DNA of 22,304 nucleotides, taken from an uncultured Eubacteriales bacterium (GTDB lineage: Bacteria > Bacillota > Clostridia > Lachnospirales > Bianqueaceae). Shown here piece after piece: positions 1 to 6,860 of this stretch. A model generated the notes under the pieces. The model had not been told where the DNA came from, ran no database searches, and saw only the letters and a list, made by a program, of their open reading frames with translations. Location of the stretch: positions 1 through 22,304 of the forward strand of contig CABUPM010000031.1 in NCBI GenBank assembly GCA_902493345.1, given 5' to 3'. Position 1 is the stretch's first letter. Each line of letters begins with the position of its first letter. The translations under genes and the position numbers were made by a program.

Positions 1-54
1 CAGAGCACCTGACTCTTAATCAGGGTGTCCAGGGTTCGAGCCCCTGATGACCCA
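1..54 (+). tRNA. tRNA-Lys(CUU), 5' end outside window
   Basis: This is the 3' part of a tRNA gene, base-for-base identical to positions 241-294 of the complete copy downstream. It contains the end of the D arm, the anticodon arm with loop CTCTTAA (anticodon CTT, reading AAG lysine codons), the T arm with GGTTCGAGCC, and the 3' acceptor strand ATGACCC with discriminator A. About 19 bases of the 5' end lie before the window. CCA is not encoded. A terminator follows immediately. Confidence 0.93.
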
Positions 55-60
55 TTTCCG

Positions 61-95
61 AAAAGGACAATCTTTGAGAAAAGATTGTCCTTTTT
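61..95 (+). terminator. Rho-independent terminator of first tRNA-Lys
   Basis: A perfect 15-bp stem (61-75 with 80-94) closes a GAGA loop and ends in a run of T. It lies 6 bases after the tRNA 3' end. Confidence 0.9.
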
Positions 96-181
96 CTATG
101 TCTAAGAACCAGACACAAAAGGTGCATAAAATACATCAGGGTGTAAAACAAAAATTAGTGCAGAATTTGTCTAAAAAGTTC

Positions 182-210
182 TTGATTTTTTTTCGGTAAT
201 AGGATATAAT
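182..210 (+). promoter_or_regulatory. sigma-A promoter of second tRNA-Lys
   Basis: TTGATT (182-187), a 17-bp spacer and a perfect TATAAT (205-210). The tRNA starts 12 bases after the -10 box, leaving a short 5' leader. The second copy therefore has its own promoter. The rest of 96-221 is AT-rich and shows nothing else I can support. Confidence 0.85.
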
Positions 211-221
211 CTTATCTGTTC

Positions 222-294
222 GGGTCATTAGCTCAGTTGGCAGAGCACCTGACTCTTAATCAGGGTGTCCAGGGTTCGAGCCCCTGATGACCCA
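222..294 (+). tRNA. tRNA-Lys(CUU)
   Basis: A complete 73-base tRNA. The acceptor stem GGGTCAT (222-228) pairs with ATGACCC (287-293), with discriminator A at 294. The anticodon stem CCTGA/TCAGG encloses CTCTTAA, so the anticodon is CTT, reading AAG. The T arm carries GGTTCGAGCC. CCA is not encoded. Everything visible of the upstream copy is identical, so this is a recent or gene-converted duplication. Confidence 0.97.
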
Positions 295-297
295 TAT

Positions 298-327
298 AGG
301 CACAGTATACAAACTGTGCCTTTTCTA
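298..327 (+). terminator. Rho-independent terminator of second tRNA-Lys
   Basis: A 9-bp stem AGGCACAGT/ACTGTGCCT (298-306 with 313-321) around a 6-base loop, followed by TTTCTATTT. It has no sequence similarity to the terminator after the first tRNA copy. Confidence 0.87.
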
Positions 328-359
328 TTTGGCGAAAACGGAGAAAACTTGGGGGTTGG

Positions 360-388
360 TTGCTATTTTCGAAGCGCTCTGCTATAAT
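360..388 (+). promoter_or_regulatory. sigma-A promoter of the 50-residue membrane peptide gene
   Basis: TTGCTA (360-365), a 17-bp spacer and TATAAT (383-388). The expected start of transcription near 395 gives a leader of about 38 bases before the start codon at 433. Confidence 0.75.
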
Positions 389-432
389 AAAAGCAAATAA
401 AGAGTAGCAAATGAGAAGAGCGGGGGATAGTG

Positions 433-585
433 ATGAAAGAGAAGGCACGGAAGTTTTTCCTGGATCTGCTGATATGCGCGGTGTTTTTGGCGGCTGCGCT
501 GCTGCTGGCATATGCGGGTTATACACTTTTGTTCGGCGCATGGGGAGAACAACTTCAGGAATGGATCCGTGGATTGACAATGTAG
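433..585 (+). CDS. Small single-span membrane protein (50 residues), unknown function
   Basis: I do not recognise this protein. It has a basic N-terminus (MKEKARK), a long hydrophobic stretch over about residues 8-34 rich in Leu and Ala, and a short amphipathic tail with two Trp. This predicts one membrane-spanning helix, N-terminus inside. The start follows GGGGGA with about 6 bases of spacing. The gene is bracketed by its own promoter (360-388) and terminator (593-616), which is the main reason to accept such a short frame. It could be a small regulatory membrane protein or a hydrophobic toxin-like peptide; the sequence does not decide. No antisense RNA promoter of the type I toxin kind was recognised. 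Confidence 0.68.
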   Translation: MKEKARKFFLDLLICAVFLAAALLLAYAGYTLLFGAWGEQLQEWIRGLTM

Positions 586-592
586 GATGGAC

Positions 593-616
593 AAAGAGGC
601 CGAAAGGCCTTTTTTT
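593..616 (+). terminator. Rho-independent terminator after the membrane peptide gene
   Basis: A GC-rich stem AGGCC/GGCCT, extendable by A-T pairs, closes a GAAA tetraloop and is followed by seven T. It starts 7 bases after the stop codon at 583-585. Confidence 0.88.
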
Positions 617-670
617 AATGCATAATTGACCGACAGCCGTCCATACTGTTTCGGGGGAGGGAGGAAACGT

Positions 671-1003
671 ATGGAGAAGCGAATCGGGATTTTGCGGCAT
701 CTGGGAGACGGCGTGTATGTTTGCTGCATGTGTGAGTTCTGGACAAGGCTGGGCTGGGAGGTCATATGCGGCCCTGAGCGGCAGAAGGAGAGAAAGGGAG
801 CGAAGATGTGGTGCGGTCCGGAAAAGGATTGTGATGTGCGGCTGCGCCTTTCCGGCGGTCGTATCTGGTGGAGGGATCTGCGCAGACTTCATGTGCTGTC
901 CGGAGAAACGTGGAGAAAGCTCCTAAAAGCCGCATGGCACAGCGGCCTTCTGTATATTTCCTATACACGGGATAAAGGACTTGCGCAAATGCGGTTTTAC
1001 TGA
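671..1003 (+). CDS. Hypothetical Cys/Trp-rich protein (110 residues)
   Basis: I do not recognise a family. The start at 671 follows GGGAGGAAACGT, a good ribosome binding site, and the codon choice (GAG, CTG, GGA, AAG) resembles the neighbouring genes. The product is basic and rich in Cys, Trp, Arg and Gly, with a cluster VCCMCEFW near residue 20 and several later Trp. No signal peptide or membrane segment is visible. A second open frame overlaps it but has no comparable start signal. It follows the terminator at 593-616, and the promoter of the sialidase-like operon overlaps its last codons. I saw no convincing promoter of its own: TTGACC at 626-631 has no -10 partner at the right distance. 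Confidence 0.55.
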   Translation: MEKRIGILRHLGDGVYVCCMCEFWTRLGWEVICGPERQKERKGAKMWCGPEKDCDVRLRLSGGRIWWRDLRRLHVLSGETWRKLLKAAWHSGLLYISYTRDKGLAQMRFY

Positions 1004-1009
1004 TAAAAT
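981..1009 (+). promoter_or_regulatory. Extended -10 promoter of the sialidase-like operon
   Basis: TTGCGC (981-986), a 17-bp spacer and TAAAAT (1004-1009) preceded by TGA, giving an extended -10. It overlaps the 3' end of the upstream coding frame and closely resembles the degV promoter at 5888-5916. Confidence 0.65.
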
Positions 1010-1038
1010 AAAAAGAAAACTACAGGGGGCTGTACAAG

Positions 1039-2025
1039 ATGGAATATTGGGTAGTGGATCACAAGCATATTTTTAAACCGGAAGAATTGTACCTGGAGAG
1101 CCATGCGTCAACCATAGAAGGCTTGAGCGACGGAACGCTGGTGGCGGCCTGGTTCGGCGGATCCAAGGAAGGTAAGGATGACGTAGGGATCTGGTATTCC
1201 AGATATAGGGACGGAAAGTGGGAGCCGCAGAGAAAGGCAGCCGGGACAGGGGAGGCGCCCTGTTGGAATCCGGTTCTGTTCGATGCGGGAGACCGTCTAG
1301 TGCTTTATTATAAGACAGGAAAGCCGATTCCGGTATGGCAGACGTATTACAAGGAGTCCTTTGATCAGGGAGAAACCTGGAGCGAAGCCAAGGAACTGGT
1401 GGAGGGAGATTTCGGCGGCCGAGGCCCGGTAAAAAATAAGTGTATCCGCCTGAAGGACGGCGCGATTCTGGCTCCGGCTTCGATCGAGACGGAGACCGAG
1501 TGGAACTGCTTTACAGACCGCTCTGAGGACAATGGGAGAACCTGGACGCGCAGCGAATATGTGCCGATCGACCGCTCCAAGCTGGAATATAAAGGGATCA
1601 TCCAGCCGACATTGTGGCAGGACGACGAGGGAATTGTGCATATGTATACCCGCAGTACGGAAGGATATATCTATCACAGTCAGTCGGAGGACGGCGGGAG
1701 AAGCTGGTCAGAGGCGCTGCCGACGGCGCTTCCGAATAACAACAGCGGAATCGATCTGACGAGGCTGGAGGACGGCAGACTGGTGCTGGTCTATAATCCG
1801 ATCAGCGGCAATTGGGGACGGAGATCTCCGGTTGTATTCTCCATCTCCGAGGATAACGGCAAGACTTGGGGCAAGGAATATTATCTGGATCATGTTCCCT
1901 GTGAGAAGAAGGAACGCTGGGCGAACTTCTCATATCCGGCAGTCATCGCAAGAGGAAAAGACATCTACATTACTTATACCTGGAAGCGGGAAAGCATCGC
2001 GTTCTGGCACATTCAGCTGGCATGA
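1039..2025 (+). CDS. Sialidase-like BNR/Asp-box beta-propeller protein (PF13088-type)
   Basis: A predicted six-bladed beta-propeller of 328 residues. Four Asp-boxes of form SxDxGxTW are visible: SFDQGETW (107-114), SEDNGRTW (162-169), SEDGGRSW (216-223) and SEDNGKTW (270-277). The layout fits the bacterial neuraminidase-like BNR_2 family rather than secreted GH33 sialidases. There is no signal peptide and no FRIP motif near the N-terminus, so it should act in the cytoplasm on an imported glycan, and its true substrate is unknown. The start follows AGGGGGC. The stop codon overlaps the start of the metallophosphoesterase (ATGA), so the two are translationally coupled. The fold is confident; calling it a sialidase is not. 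Confidence 0.88.
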   Translation: MEYWVVDHKHIFKPEELYLESHASTIEGLSDGTLVAAWFGGSKEGKDDVGIWYSRYRDGKWEPQRKAAGTGEAPCWNPVLFDAGDRLVLYYKTGKPIPVWQTYYKESFDQGETWSEAKELVEGDFGGRGPVKNKCIRLKDGAILAPASIETETEWNCFTDRSEDNGRTWTRSEYVPIDRSKLEYKGIIQPTLWQDDEGIVHMYTRSTEGYIYHSQSEDGGRSWSEALPTALPNNNSGIDLTRLEDGRLVLVYNPISGNWGRRSPVVFSISEDNGKTWGKEYYLDHVPCEKKERWANFSYPAVIARGKDIYITYTWKRESIAFWHIQLA

Positions 2026-2882
2026 GGCAGGAAAAGACATTTCGGCACAGCTGGATTCGTAGGACGCTGACGCGCGGCGTTATGCTCTGGAATCGGACGG
2101 CCCGAGGGAGAAGCCTTCGGGTCGAATGCTGCCGGAAAAAGTTCGCTAGGCTTCCGGCGGGATATGAAGGGCTCAGAATCGTCCAGATCACAGATCTGCA
2201 TGGACGGACCTTTGGCCGAAAACAGTCCTTGCTGGCGCAAAAGGTACGGGAATTGAGGCCAGATCTGATCCTGATCACCGGGGATATGATGGACGAGGTC
2301 TATGAAGGACCGGAGCGGGCAGCTGTGCGCGGACTGTATCGTAGGATGACGGAGATCGCGCCCAGCTATGCGATTCTGGGCAATCATGAGACGCGTTCTG
2401 TCTATTTGCCGGAGATCCTGGCGGATTTAAGGAGCAGCGGGGTCCGCTTGCTTCGCAACGAGTCTGTGATCTTATCGCACGGTGCGGATAAGATCCGTCT
2501 GTCCGGACTGGAGACAGGGATGCACAGCAAGCTCAGGAAAAACACCAAGGAGCCGGAGGAGATCCGTGAGATTCTGCGCGGGATGTATCCGGAGGACCAG
2601 AAAGGACTGTTTACGATTTTGATGGCGCACAAACCGGAACACCTGCATAGCTACAGCAGGTATCAGGTGGATCTGATTTTCAGCGGGCACGCTCACGGCG
2701 GCCTGATTCCGCTCCCCTGTATACGGCGGGGGCTGCTGGCGCCGGGGCAGGGCCTGTTTCCTAAATATGTTCATGGAATCTATAGGGAAAACGGTACGGA
2801 TATGTATGTGGGCAGAGGTTTGGGAGGCCCCAGAATAGGAATTGCTCCGGAGATTGTACTGATGGAGCTGCATAGGGCATAA
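2022..2882 (+). CDS. Metallophosphoesterase, YaeI/YkuE-like
   Basis: A calcineurin-like phosphoesterase of 286 residues with all metal-binding signatures: DLHG (Asp58, His60), GDMMDE (Asp88), GNHE (121-123), AHKPE (His203) and GHAHGG (His223, His225). The spacing and the GGLIPLP stretch after the last His motif resemble the YaeI/YkuE group, which includes membrane-associated phosphodiesterases. This copy has a basic N-terminus (about residues 1-40) with no clear twin-arginine signal or membrane helix, so its location is unclear. Its ATG overlaps the upstream stop codon. A start at Met21 is possible but would lose the coupling. The substrate is not identifiable. Confidence 0.88.
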   Translation: MRQEKTFRHSWIRRTLTRGVMLWNRTARGRSLRVECCRKKFARLPAGYEGLRIVQITDLHGRTFGRKQSLLAQKVRELRPDLILITGDMMDEVYEGPERAAVRGLYRRMTEIAPSYAILGNHETRSVYLPEILADLRSSGVRLLRNESVILSHGADKIRLSGLETGMHSKLRKNTKEPEEIREILRGMYPEDQKGLFTILMAHKPEHLHSYSRYQVDLIFSGHAHGGLIPLPCIRRGLLAPGQGLFPKYVHGIYRENGTDMYVGRGLGGPRIGIAPEIVLMELHRA

Positions 2883-2894
2883 GGAGTCAGAAGA

Positions 2895-3314
2895 ATGGAA
2901 TATAAAAAATACGGCAATAAATATCTGCTGAGAGTGGATAAGGGCGAGAAGATCGCGCAGAGTCTTCGGATCCTGTGTGAAAGAGAAGGGATTGAATGCG
3001 GCGGAGTTTACGGCCTGGGAGCGGCGGATCATGTAGAGCTGGGGCTTTTTGACACGGCGGAAAAGCGGTTTATCGGGCATACCTATGAGGGAGCCTACGA
3101 GATTGCTTCACTGAACGGAAATATCTCCAGAATGGAGGGAGAGGTCTATCTGCATCTGCACGCGGTGATCGCGGACGCGGAGAATCTGACACGGGGCGGA
3201 CATCTGGTAGAAGCCTGGGTCAGCGCCACGGCGGAGCTTGTGGTTCAGGCGTTTTCTGGGACAGCCGGAAGAAAATATTCCCAGGAGATAGGCCTGAATC
3301 TCTTTGAATTTTGA
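2895..3314 (+). CDS. PPC/DUF296 domain protein
   Basis: A 139-residue single-domain protein of the PPC (plants and prokaryotes conserved)/DUF296 family. The signature is HLHAVIAD (His87, His89) followed by GGHLVEAWV (His103), the histidines that line a metal site in known members. In plants this domain sits beside AT-hooks in DNA-binding proteins; stand-alone bacterial members form trimers of unknown role, and no AT-hook is present here. The start follows AAGGAGTC, 12 bases after the metallophosphoesterase stop, so it is the third gene of the run that starts at 1039. No clear terminator follows; the argH promoter lies just downstream. Confidence 0.88.
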   Translation: MEYKKYGNKYLLRVDKGEKIAQSLRILCEREGIECGGVYGLGAADHVELGLFDTAEKRFIGHTYEGAYEIASLNGNISRMEGEVYLHLHAVIADAENLTRGGHLVEAWVSATAELVVQAFSGTAGRKYSQEIGLNLFEF

Positions 3315-3336
3315 TTAAGAAATTTTTACAAAAAGA

Positions 3337-3365
3337 TTGCATAATGAAGAAGAATCGTATATAAT
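3337..3365 (+). promoter_or_regulatory. sigma-A promoter of argH
   Basis: TTGCAT (3337-3342), a 17-bp spacer and TATAAT (3360-3365). Predicted transcription starts near 3372, with a leader of about 28 bases. I could not make out a convincing ArgR operator. Confidence 0.82.
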
Positions 3366-3399
3366 GAGATAGATGCAAAGGACAAATGGAGGTGCCTGT

Positions 3400-4716
3400 A
3401 TGAAGCTCTGGGGCGGTAGATTCAGAAAAGAAGAAAATCAAATGATGGAAGATTTTAACTCATCTTTCCCGTTTGATCAGCGGTTATACCGCGAGGACAT
3501 TACAGGCAGCATCGCTCATGCCAGAATGCTGGGACATCAGGGGATCATTTCGGAGGCGGAATCCGAGCAGATCCGTCAGGGCCTGGAAGGGATTCTGGCA
3601 GATATCGAATCCGGAAAGCTGGAGCTTGCCGGAGATTATGAGGACATCCATACCTTTGTAGAGGCCAATCTGACGGAGCGGATCGGGGATGTGGGCAAAA
3701 AGCTGCATACCGGCCGGAGCAGAAACGATCAGGTGGCACTGGATATGCGCCTGTATGCGAGAAGCGCGGCGCAGAAGCTGGAAAAAAAGCTGGAGGGCCT
3801 GATTGAGGCACTGCGTAAGACAGGGCGTGAGCAGAACTGCATCATGCCGGGGTATACGCATTTGCAGAGGGCCCAGGCCGTAACCTTCCGGTATTATATG
3901 GAAGCATATGTGTCGATGTTCCGACGGGATGTCAGCCGGGTACAGGACAGCCGGGAGCGTTTGAATGAGTCTCCGCTGGGCTGCGCGGCGCTGGCCGGAA
4001 CCACACATAATATTGATCGGAATCAGACGGCATCGGAGCTTGGCTTTGACAAGCCGGTGGATAATTTCCTGGACGGTGTATCCGATCGGGATTATCTGAT
4101 GGAGCTTGCGGCGGATATGTCGATCATCATGGTGCATTTGAGCCGGCTGAGTGAAGAGCTGATTCTGTGGAGCAGCCAGGAGTTCCGTTTTGTAGCGTTG
4201 GATGATGCCTACTCGACGGGATCCAGTATCATGCCCCAAAAGAAGAATCCAGATTCCTGCGAGCTGATCCGCGGCAAGAGCGGGCGTGTCTTTGGACATC
4301 TGATGGGCCTGCTGACAACAATGAAGGGAATCGTTCTTGCGTACAACAAGGATATGCAGGAGGACAAGCAGCCGTTTTTCGACAGCTATGATACGGTGAT
4401 GGCTTGTCTGGATATCATGACCGGGGTGATCTCTACACTGCGGGTACAGAAGGAAAAGATGGAAGCAAGCGTCAAGCAGGGGTTCCTGAACGCTACGGAA
4501 GTGGCGGATTATCTGGTATCCAAGGGGGTTGCTTTCCGCGACGCGCATGGGATCGTGGGTCAGATTGTGATCCGGTGCGAGGATGAGGGATGCGCCATTG
4601 AAGACCTGAAGCTGGAGGATCTCAAGAGCTTTTCAGACGCGTTTGATGAGAGCATTTACGAATATATCGATTATCGGAACATCCTGAATAAAGGAAATAA
4701 AAAAGAAATGCTGTAA
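3400..4716 (+). CDS. argH: Argininosuccinate lyase
   Basis: Last step of arginine biosynthesis: cleaves argininosuccinate to arginine and fumarate. The protein is 438 residues and starts MKLWGGRF, the usual N-terminus. Family motifs are complete: HTGRSRNDQVA near residue 105, GYTHLQRAQ with His154, and the superfamily signature SSIMPQKKNPD near residue 275 holding the catalytic serine loop. The start at 3400 is chosen over an in-frame upstream ATG at 3373 because GGAGGTG sits just before it and the homologous N-terminus begins there. argG is not adjacent. The VanY-like lipoprotein gene starts 21 bases after the stop with no promoter between, so they are probably cotranscribed. Confidence 0.97.
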   Translation: MKLWGGRFRKEENQMMEDFNSSFPFDQRLYREDITGSIAHARMLGHQGIISEAESEQIRQGLEGILADIESGKLELAGDYEDIHTFVEANLTERIGDVGKKLHTGRSRNDQVALDMRLYARSAAQKLEKKLEGLIEALRKTGREQNCIMPGYTHLQRAQAVTFRYYMEAYVSMFRRDVSRVQDSRERLNESPLGCAALAGTTHNIDRNQTASELGFDKPVDNFLDGVSDRDYLMELAADMSIIMVHLSRLSEELILWSSQEFRFVALDDAYSTGSSIMPQKKNPDSCELIRGKSGRVFGHLMGLLTTMKGIVLAYNKDMQEDKQPFFDSYDTVMACLDIMTGVISTLRVQKEKMEASVKQGFLNATEVADYLVSKGVAFRDAHGIVGQIVIRCEDEGCAIEDLKLEDLKSFSDAFDESIYEYIDYRNILNKGNKKEML

Positions 4717-4737
4717 GCATGGATTGAGGATGAGAGT

Positions 4738-5586
4738 ATGCCTGTAAGGGTTTATAATAGATTGCTGCGTCGGGGAGCGGCGGCTATGGTGGCTTCCATG
4801 CTGCTGTTCGGAGGGTGTACCGCGGCGGGCGCCGCCGGAGTAGCGACGGATGCGCTGCAGGAAGGCCGGACGGCAGAGAATGCCGTGGTTCTGGAAGAAT
4901 CCTCGGCGGCGAAAACATACAATGGAAATATTGCTTTTCTGTGGATTGTGAATCAGGAGCACAGTCTGCCCGGAACATATGAACCGGCAGATCTGACAGA
5001 AGCGGGAAATGGACAGAGGCTTTCTGCGGAGGCGGCAGAGTCCTTCCTCAGTATGCAGCGCAGTATGAATATCGATGGAGCCGGAAAGCTGATACTGGAG
5101 CAGGGATATCGTTCCTGGAAGGAACAGGAACAGACGGTGACGGAGAGAGCGGCTTATTATAAGGAGCAGGGATACGACTCCACGAAGGCTGAGACATTTG
5201 CCAAGTATGACTGCGGTGTGCCCGGATCGGATCCGTATCAGACAGGGCTGGCAGCCCGTGTGGCGCCGGAGGCGTCCGAGTGGGGAGAGACTGGGGAATG
5301 GCTTGCGCAGCACGCGTCCGAGTTCGGGTTTGTTCTGAGTATGGATGAGAATACGGCACAGCTCCGGTATGTGGGCGAGCTTCACGCGGCCGCGGTCAAG
5401 CGTTTGGGAGTCGATGTCGAAGGATACATAGAATACCTGGATACTTACGGACAGTATGTCTTTGAGTTTGACGGCAGTACATACAAAGTAGAGCTTGTCC
5501 GAAGCCTGGATGGAATCCAGGAGAGCTTTGTCTCGATCTGCGGGGATAACCGCGGAAACTATATTCTTCTGAAGCAGGAGGGATGA
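4738..5586 (+). CDS. VanY-like (M15B) lipoprotein, catalytically degenerate
   Basis: A 282-residue lipoprotein: basic start, hydrophobic helix, lipobox LFGGC with Cys27. Residues about 60-225 follow the D-alanyl-D-alanine carboxypeptidase (M15B) plan: GYRSWKEQ (123-130), GSDPYQTGLAARV (163-175), WLAQHASEFGF (188-198) and RYVG (210-213). The metal motif SxHxxGxAxD has become Tyr167 and Arg174, and the catalytic EPWHxRYVG has become NTAQLRYVG, so three zinc ligands and the catalytic Glu are all missing. The loop before RYVG is shortened. About 45 residues of beta-rich tail follow. It is probably a non-enzymatic envelope protein that may still bind peptidoglycan peptides. The DUF951 gene begins one base after its stop. 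Confidence 0.85.
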   Translation: MPVRVYNRLLRRGAAAMVASMLLFGGCTAAGAAGVATDALQEGRTAENAVVLEESSAAKTYNGNIAFLWIVNQEHSLPGTYEPADLTEAGNGQRLSAEAAESFLSMQRSMNIDGAGKLILEQGYRSWKEQEQTVTERAAYYKEQGYDSTKAETFAKYDCGVPGSDPYQTGLAARVAPEASEWGETGEWLAQHASEFGFVLSMDENTAQLRYVGELHAAAVKRLGVDVEGYIEYLDTYGQYVFEFDGSTYKVELVRSLDGIQESFVSICGDNRGNYILLKQEG

Positions 5587-5587
5587 C

Positions 5588-5809
5588 ATGGATATTCAGG
5601 TGGGCGACCGACTGAAACTGAAAAAACAGCATCCCTGCGGCAGTCTGACATGGCAAGTGCTGCGGGTGGGCATTGATTTCCGCATCCGCTGCGAAGGCTG
5701 CGGACATGAAGTGATGCTACCCCGGGAAAAGGTCGAGAAGAGGATCCGCAGAATTTATCGCGGGGAAGAAGAATTGAATCCCTATAAAACAACAGAAAAA
5801 GATAGATGA
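5588..5809 (+). CDS. DUF951 family protein
   Basis: A 73-residue protein matching the DUF951 pattern: MDIQVGD, LKKQHPCG (Cys17), WQVLRVGIDFRIRC, then CEGCGHEVMLPR with Cys35, Cys38 and His40. The CxxCGH group could bind zinc; that is inference. The family is small, widespread in Firmicutes and of unknown function. The gene starts one base after the VanY-like gene's stop, so translation is probably coupled, and it is the last gene before the terminator at 5817-5852. The C-terminal 15 or so residues, beyond the usual domain, are charged and probably disordered. Confidence 0.92.
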   Translation: MDIQVGDRLKLKKQHPCGSLTWQVLRVGIDFRIRCEGCGHEVMLPREKVEKRIRRIYRGEEELNPYKTTEKDR

Positions 5810-5816
5810 CCGATAT

Positions 5817-5852
5817 GGGCCGCGGTGGGTTGCAGACCGCGGTCCTTTCTAT
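5817..5852 (+). terminator. Rho-independent terminator of the argH operon
   Basis: A stem of about 10 bp, GGGCCGCGGT with ACCGCGGTCC including one G-U pair (5817-5826 with 5836-5845), followed by TTTCTATTT. The stem core CCGCGG is itself palindromic. Confidence 0.8.
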
Positions 5853-5887
5853 TTCCGGCCCAAACCGGGAGAAACGCCTTTTTGTAC

Positions 5888-5916
5888 TTGCGAAATGTGG
5901 CGGAATATGATAAAAT
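5888..5916 (+). promoter_or_regulatory. Extended -10 promoter of degV
   Basis: TTGCGA (5888-5893), a 17-bp spacer and TAAAAT (5911-5916) preceded by TGA. Same architecture as the promoter at 981-1009. Confidence 0.72.
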
Positions 5917-5953
5917 GTTACCAGGAATTTTTAAGAAATGAGGGGTGTTGAAT

Positions 5954-6850
5954 ATGGCAATTCGGATTGTGACAGATTCCGCGTCGGATCTGCCTAAGGC
6001 GGTCAGAGAGAAATATCCGGAGATTGAGGTAATTCCGCTGGTGGTCCTGACAGATGACGGAAGAGAGCTGGCAGATGGAACGGAGATTACACCGCTGCAG
6101 GTGTGTGACGCGATGCGGGCGAATAAGGTGTATAAGACCTCTCAGGTGACGCTGGAGCGGTTTCAGGAGGCGTTTGAAAAATATGCGGCCGCCGGAGAGA
6201 CGGTGGTATATGTAGGCTTTTCCAGCGAACTGTCAGGAACCGTACAGTCCGCGCGGCTTGCGGTGCAGATGGTGCAGGAAAAGTATCCGGAAGCGGATAT
6301 TACAGTAATCGATACACTGTGCGCGTCCTATGGCTTCGGTATGGTGGTAGAGCGTGCGGCAGAGTTGGTGCGCCGCGGGGTGGATAAGGATACACTGATC
6401 AAGACGGTTGCGTTCTATGCGAAGCATCAGCAGCATGTGTTCAGCGTGGATGATCTGGAGTATTTGCGCCGGGGCGGCCGCGTAAGCAACGCATCGGCAT
6501 TTTTGGGCGGCCTGCTGAGCATCAAGCCGGTATTGCATGTTGACGCTGGTAAGCTGATTCCGATCTTTAAGTGCCGCGGCCATAAAAAGGCAATGCAGAA
6601 GCTGGTGGATCTCATTAAGGAAAGAGGAGCCGACGCGGATATTAAAAATCAGGTGATTGGCATTACCAACAGCGACTGTATGGACACCGTCAAGGAGGTC
6701 GAACAGATGCTGACAGAGCAGCTGGGAGTCACCCGCTTTATGGTAGGAGACATCGGCAGTGTCATTTCCTGCCACACCGGTCCTGGAACGATTGCGCTGT
6801 TTTTCCTGGACGCGTGGCCGGAGGATCCTGCGCTGCAGGTTGTAAAATAA
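5954..6850 (+). CDS. DegV family fatty-acid-binding protein
   Basis: A 298-residue DegV protein. Family members bind a single fatty acid, and some act as FakB subunits handing exogenous fatty acid to FakA kinase. Visible signatures: TDSASDLP at the N-terminus, SSELSGTVQSA, the GGRVSNASAFLGGLL loop, IKPVLHVDAGKL, and the C-terminal IGSVISCHTGPGTIALFF. The ATG at 5954 follows AGGGGTG with 6 bases of spacing; a GTG at 5945 is in frame but overlaps that ribosome binding site. yfcE follows closely. No FakA gene is in the window, so a FakB role cannot be judged here. Confidence 0.93.
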   Translation: MAIRIVTDSASDLPKAVREKYPEIEVIPLVVLTDDGRELADGTEITPLQVCDAMRANKVYKTSQVTLERFQEAFEKYAAAGETVVYVGFSSELSGTVQSARLAVQMVQEKYPEADITVIDTLCASYGFGMVVERAAELVRRGVDKDTLIKTVAFYAKHQQHVFSVDDLEYLRRGGRVSNASAFLGGLLSIKPVLHVDAGKLIPIFKCRGHKKAMQKLVDLIKERGADADIKNQVIGITNSDCMDTVKEVEQMLTEQLGVTRFMVGDIGSVISCHTGPGTIALFFLDAWPEDPALQVVK

Positions 6851-6860
6851 GGAGAAAATG

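Noticed and set aside
626..654. TTGACC at 626-631 as a -35 box for the gene at 671
   Set aside because: No acceptable -10 lies 16-18 bases downstream; CATACT is only 10 bases away.
260..892. Long minus-strand open frame (about 210 codons)
   Set aside because: It runs antisense through the tRNA-Lys gene, two terminators and the membrane peptide gene, and shows no family features.
3300..3399. ArgR operator upstream of argH
   Set aside because: AT-rich partial matches only; no pair of half-sites with the expected spacing.
3484..4548. Minus-strand open frame of about 354 codons antisense to argH
   Set aside because: A shadow of a highly conserved gene: His/Gln/Leu-rich composition, no start signal and no motif.
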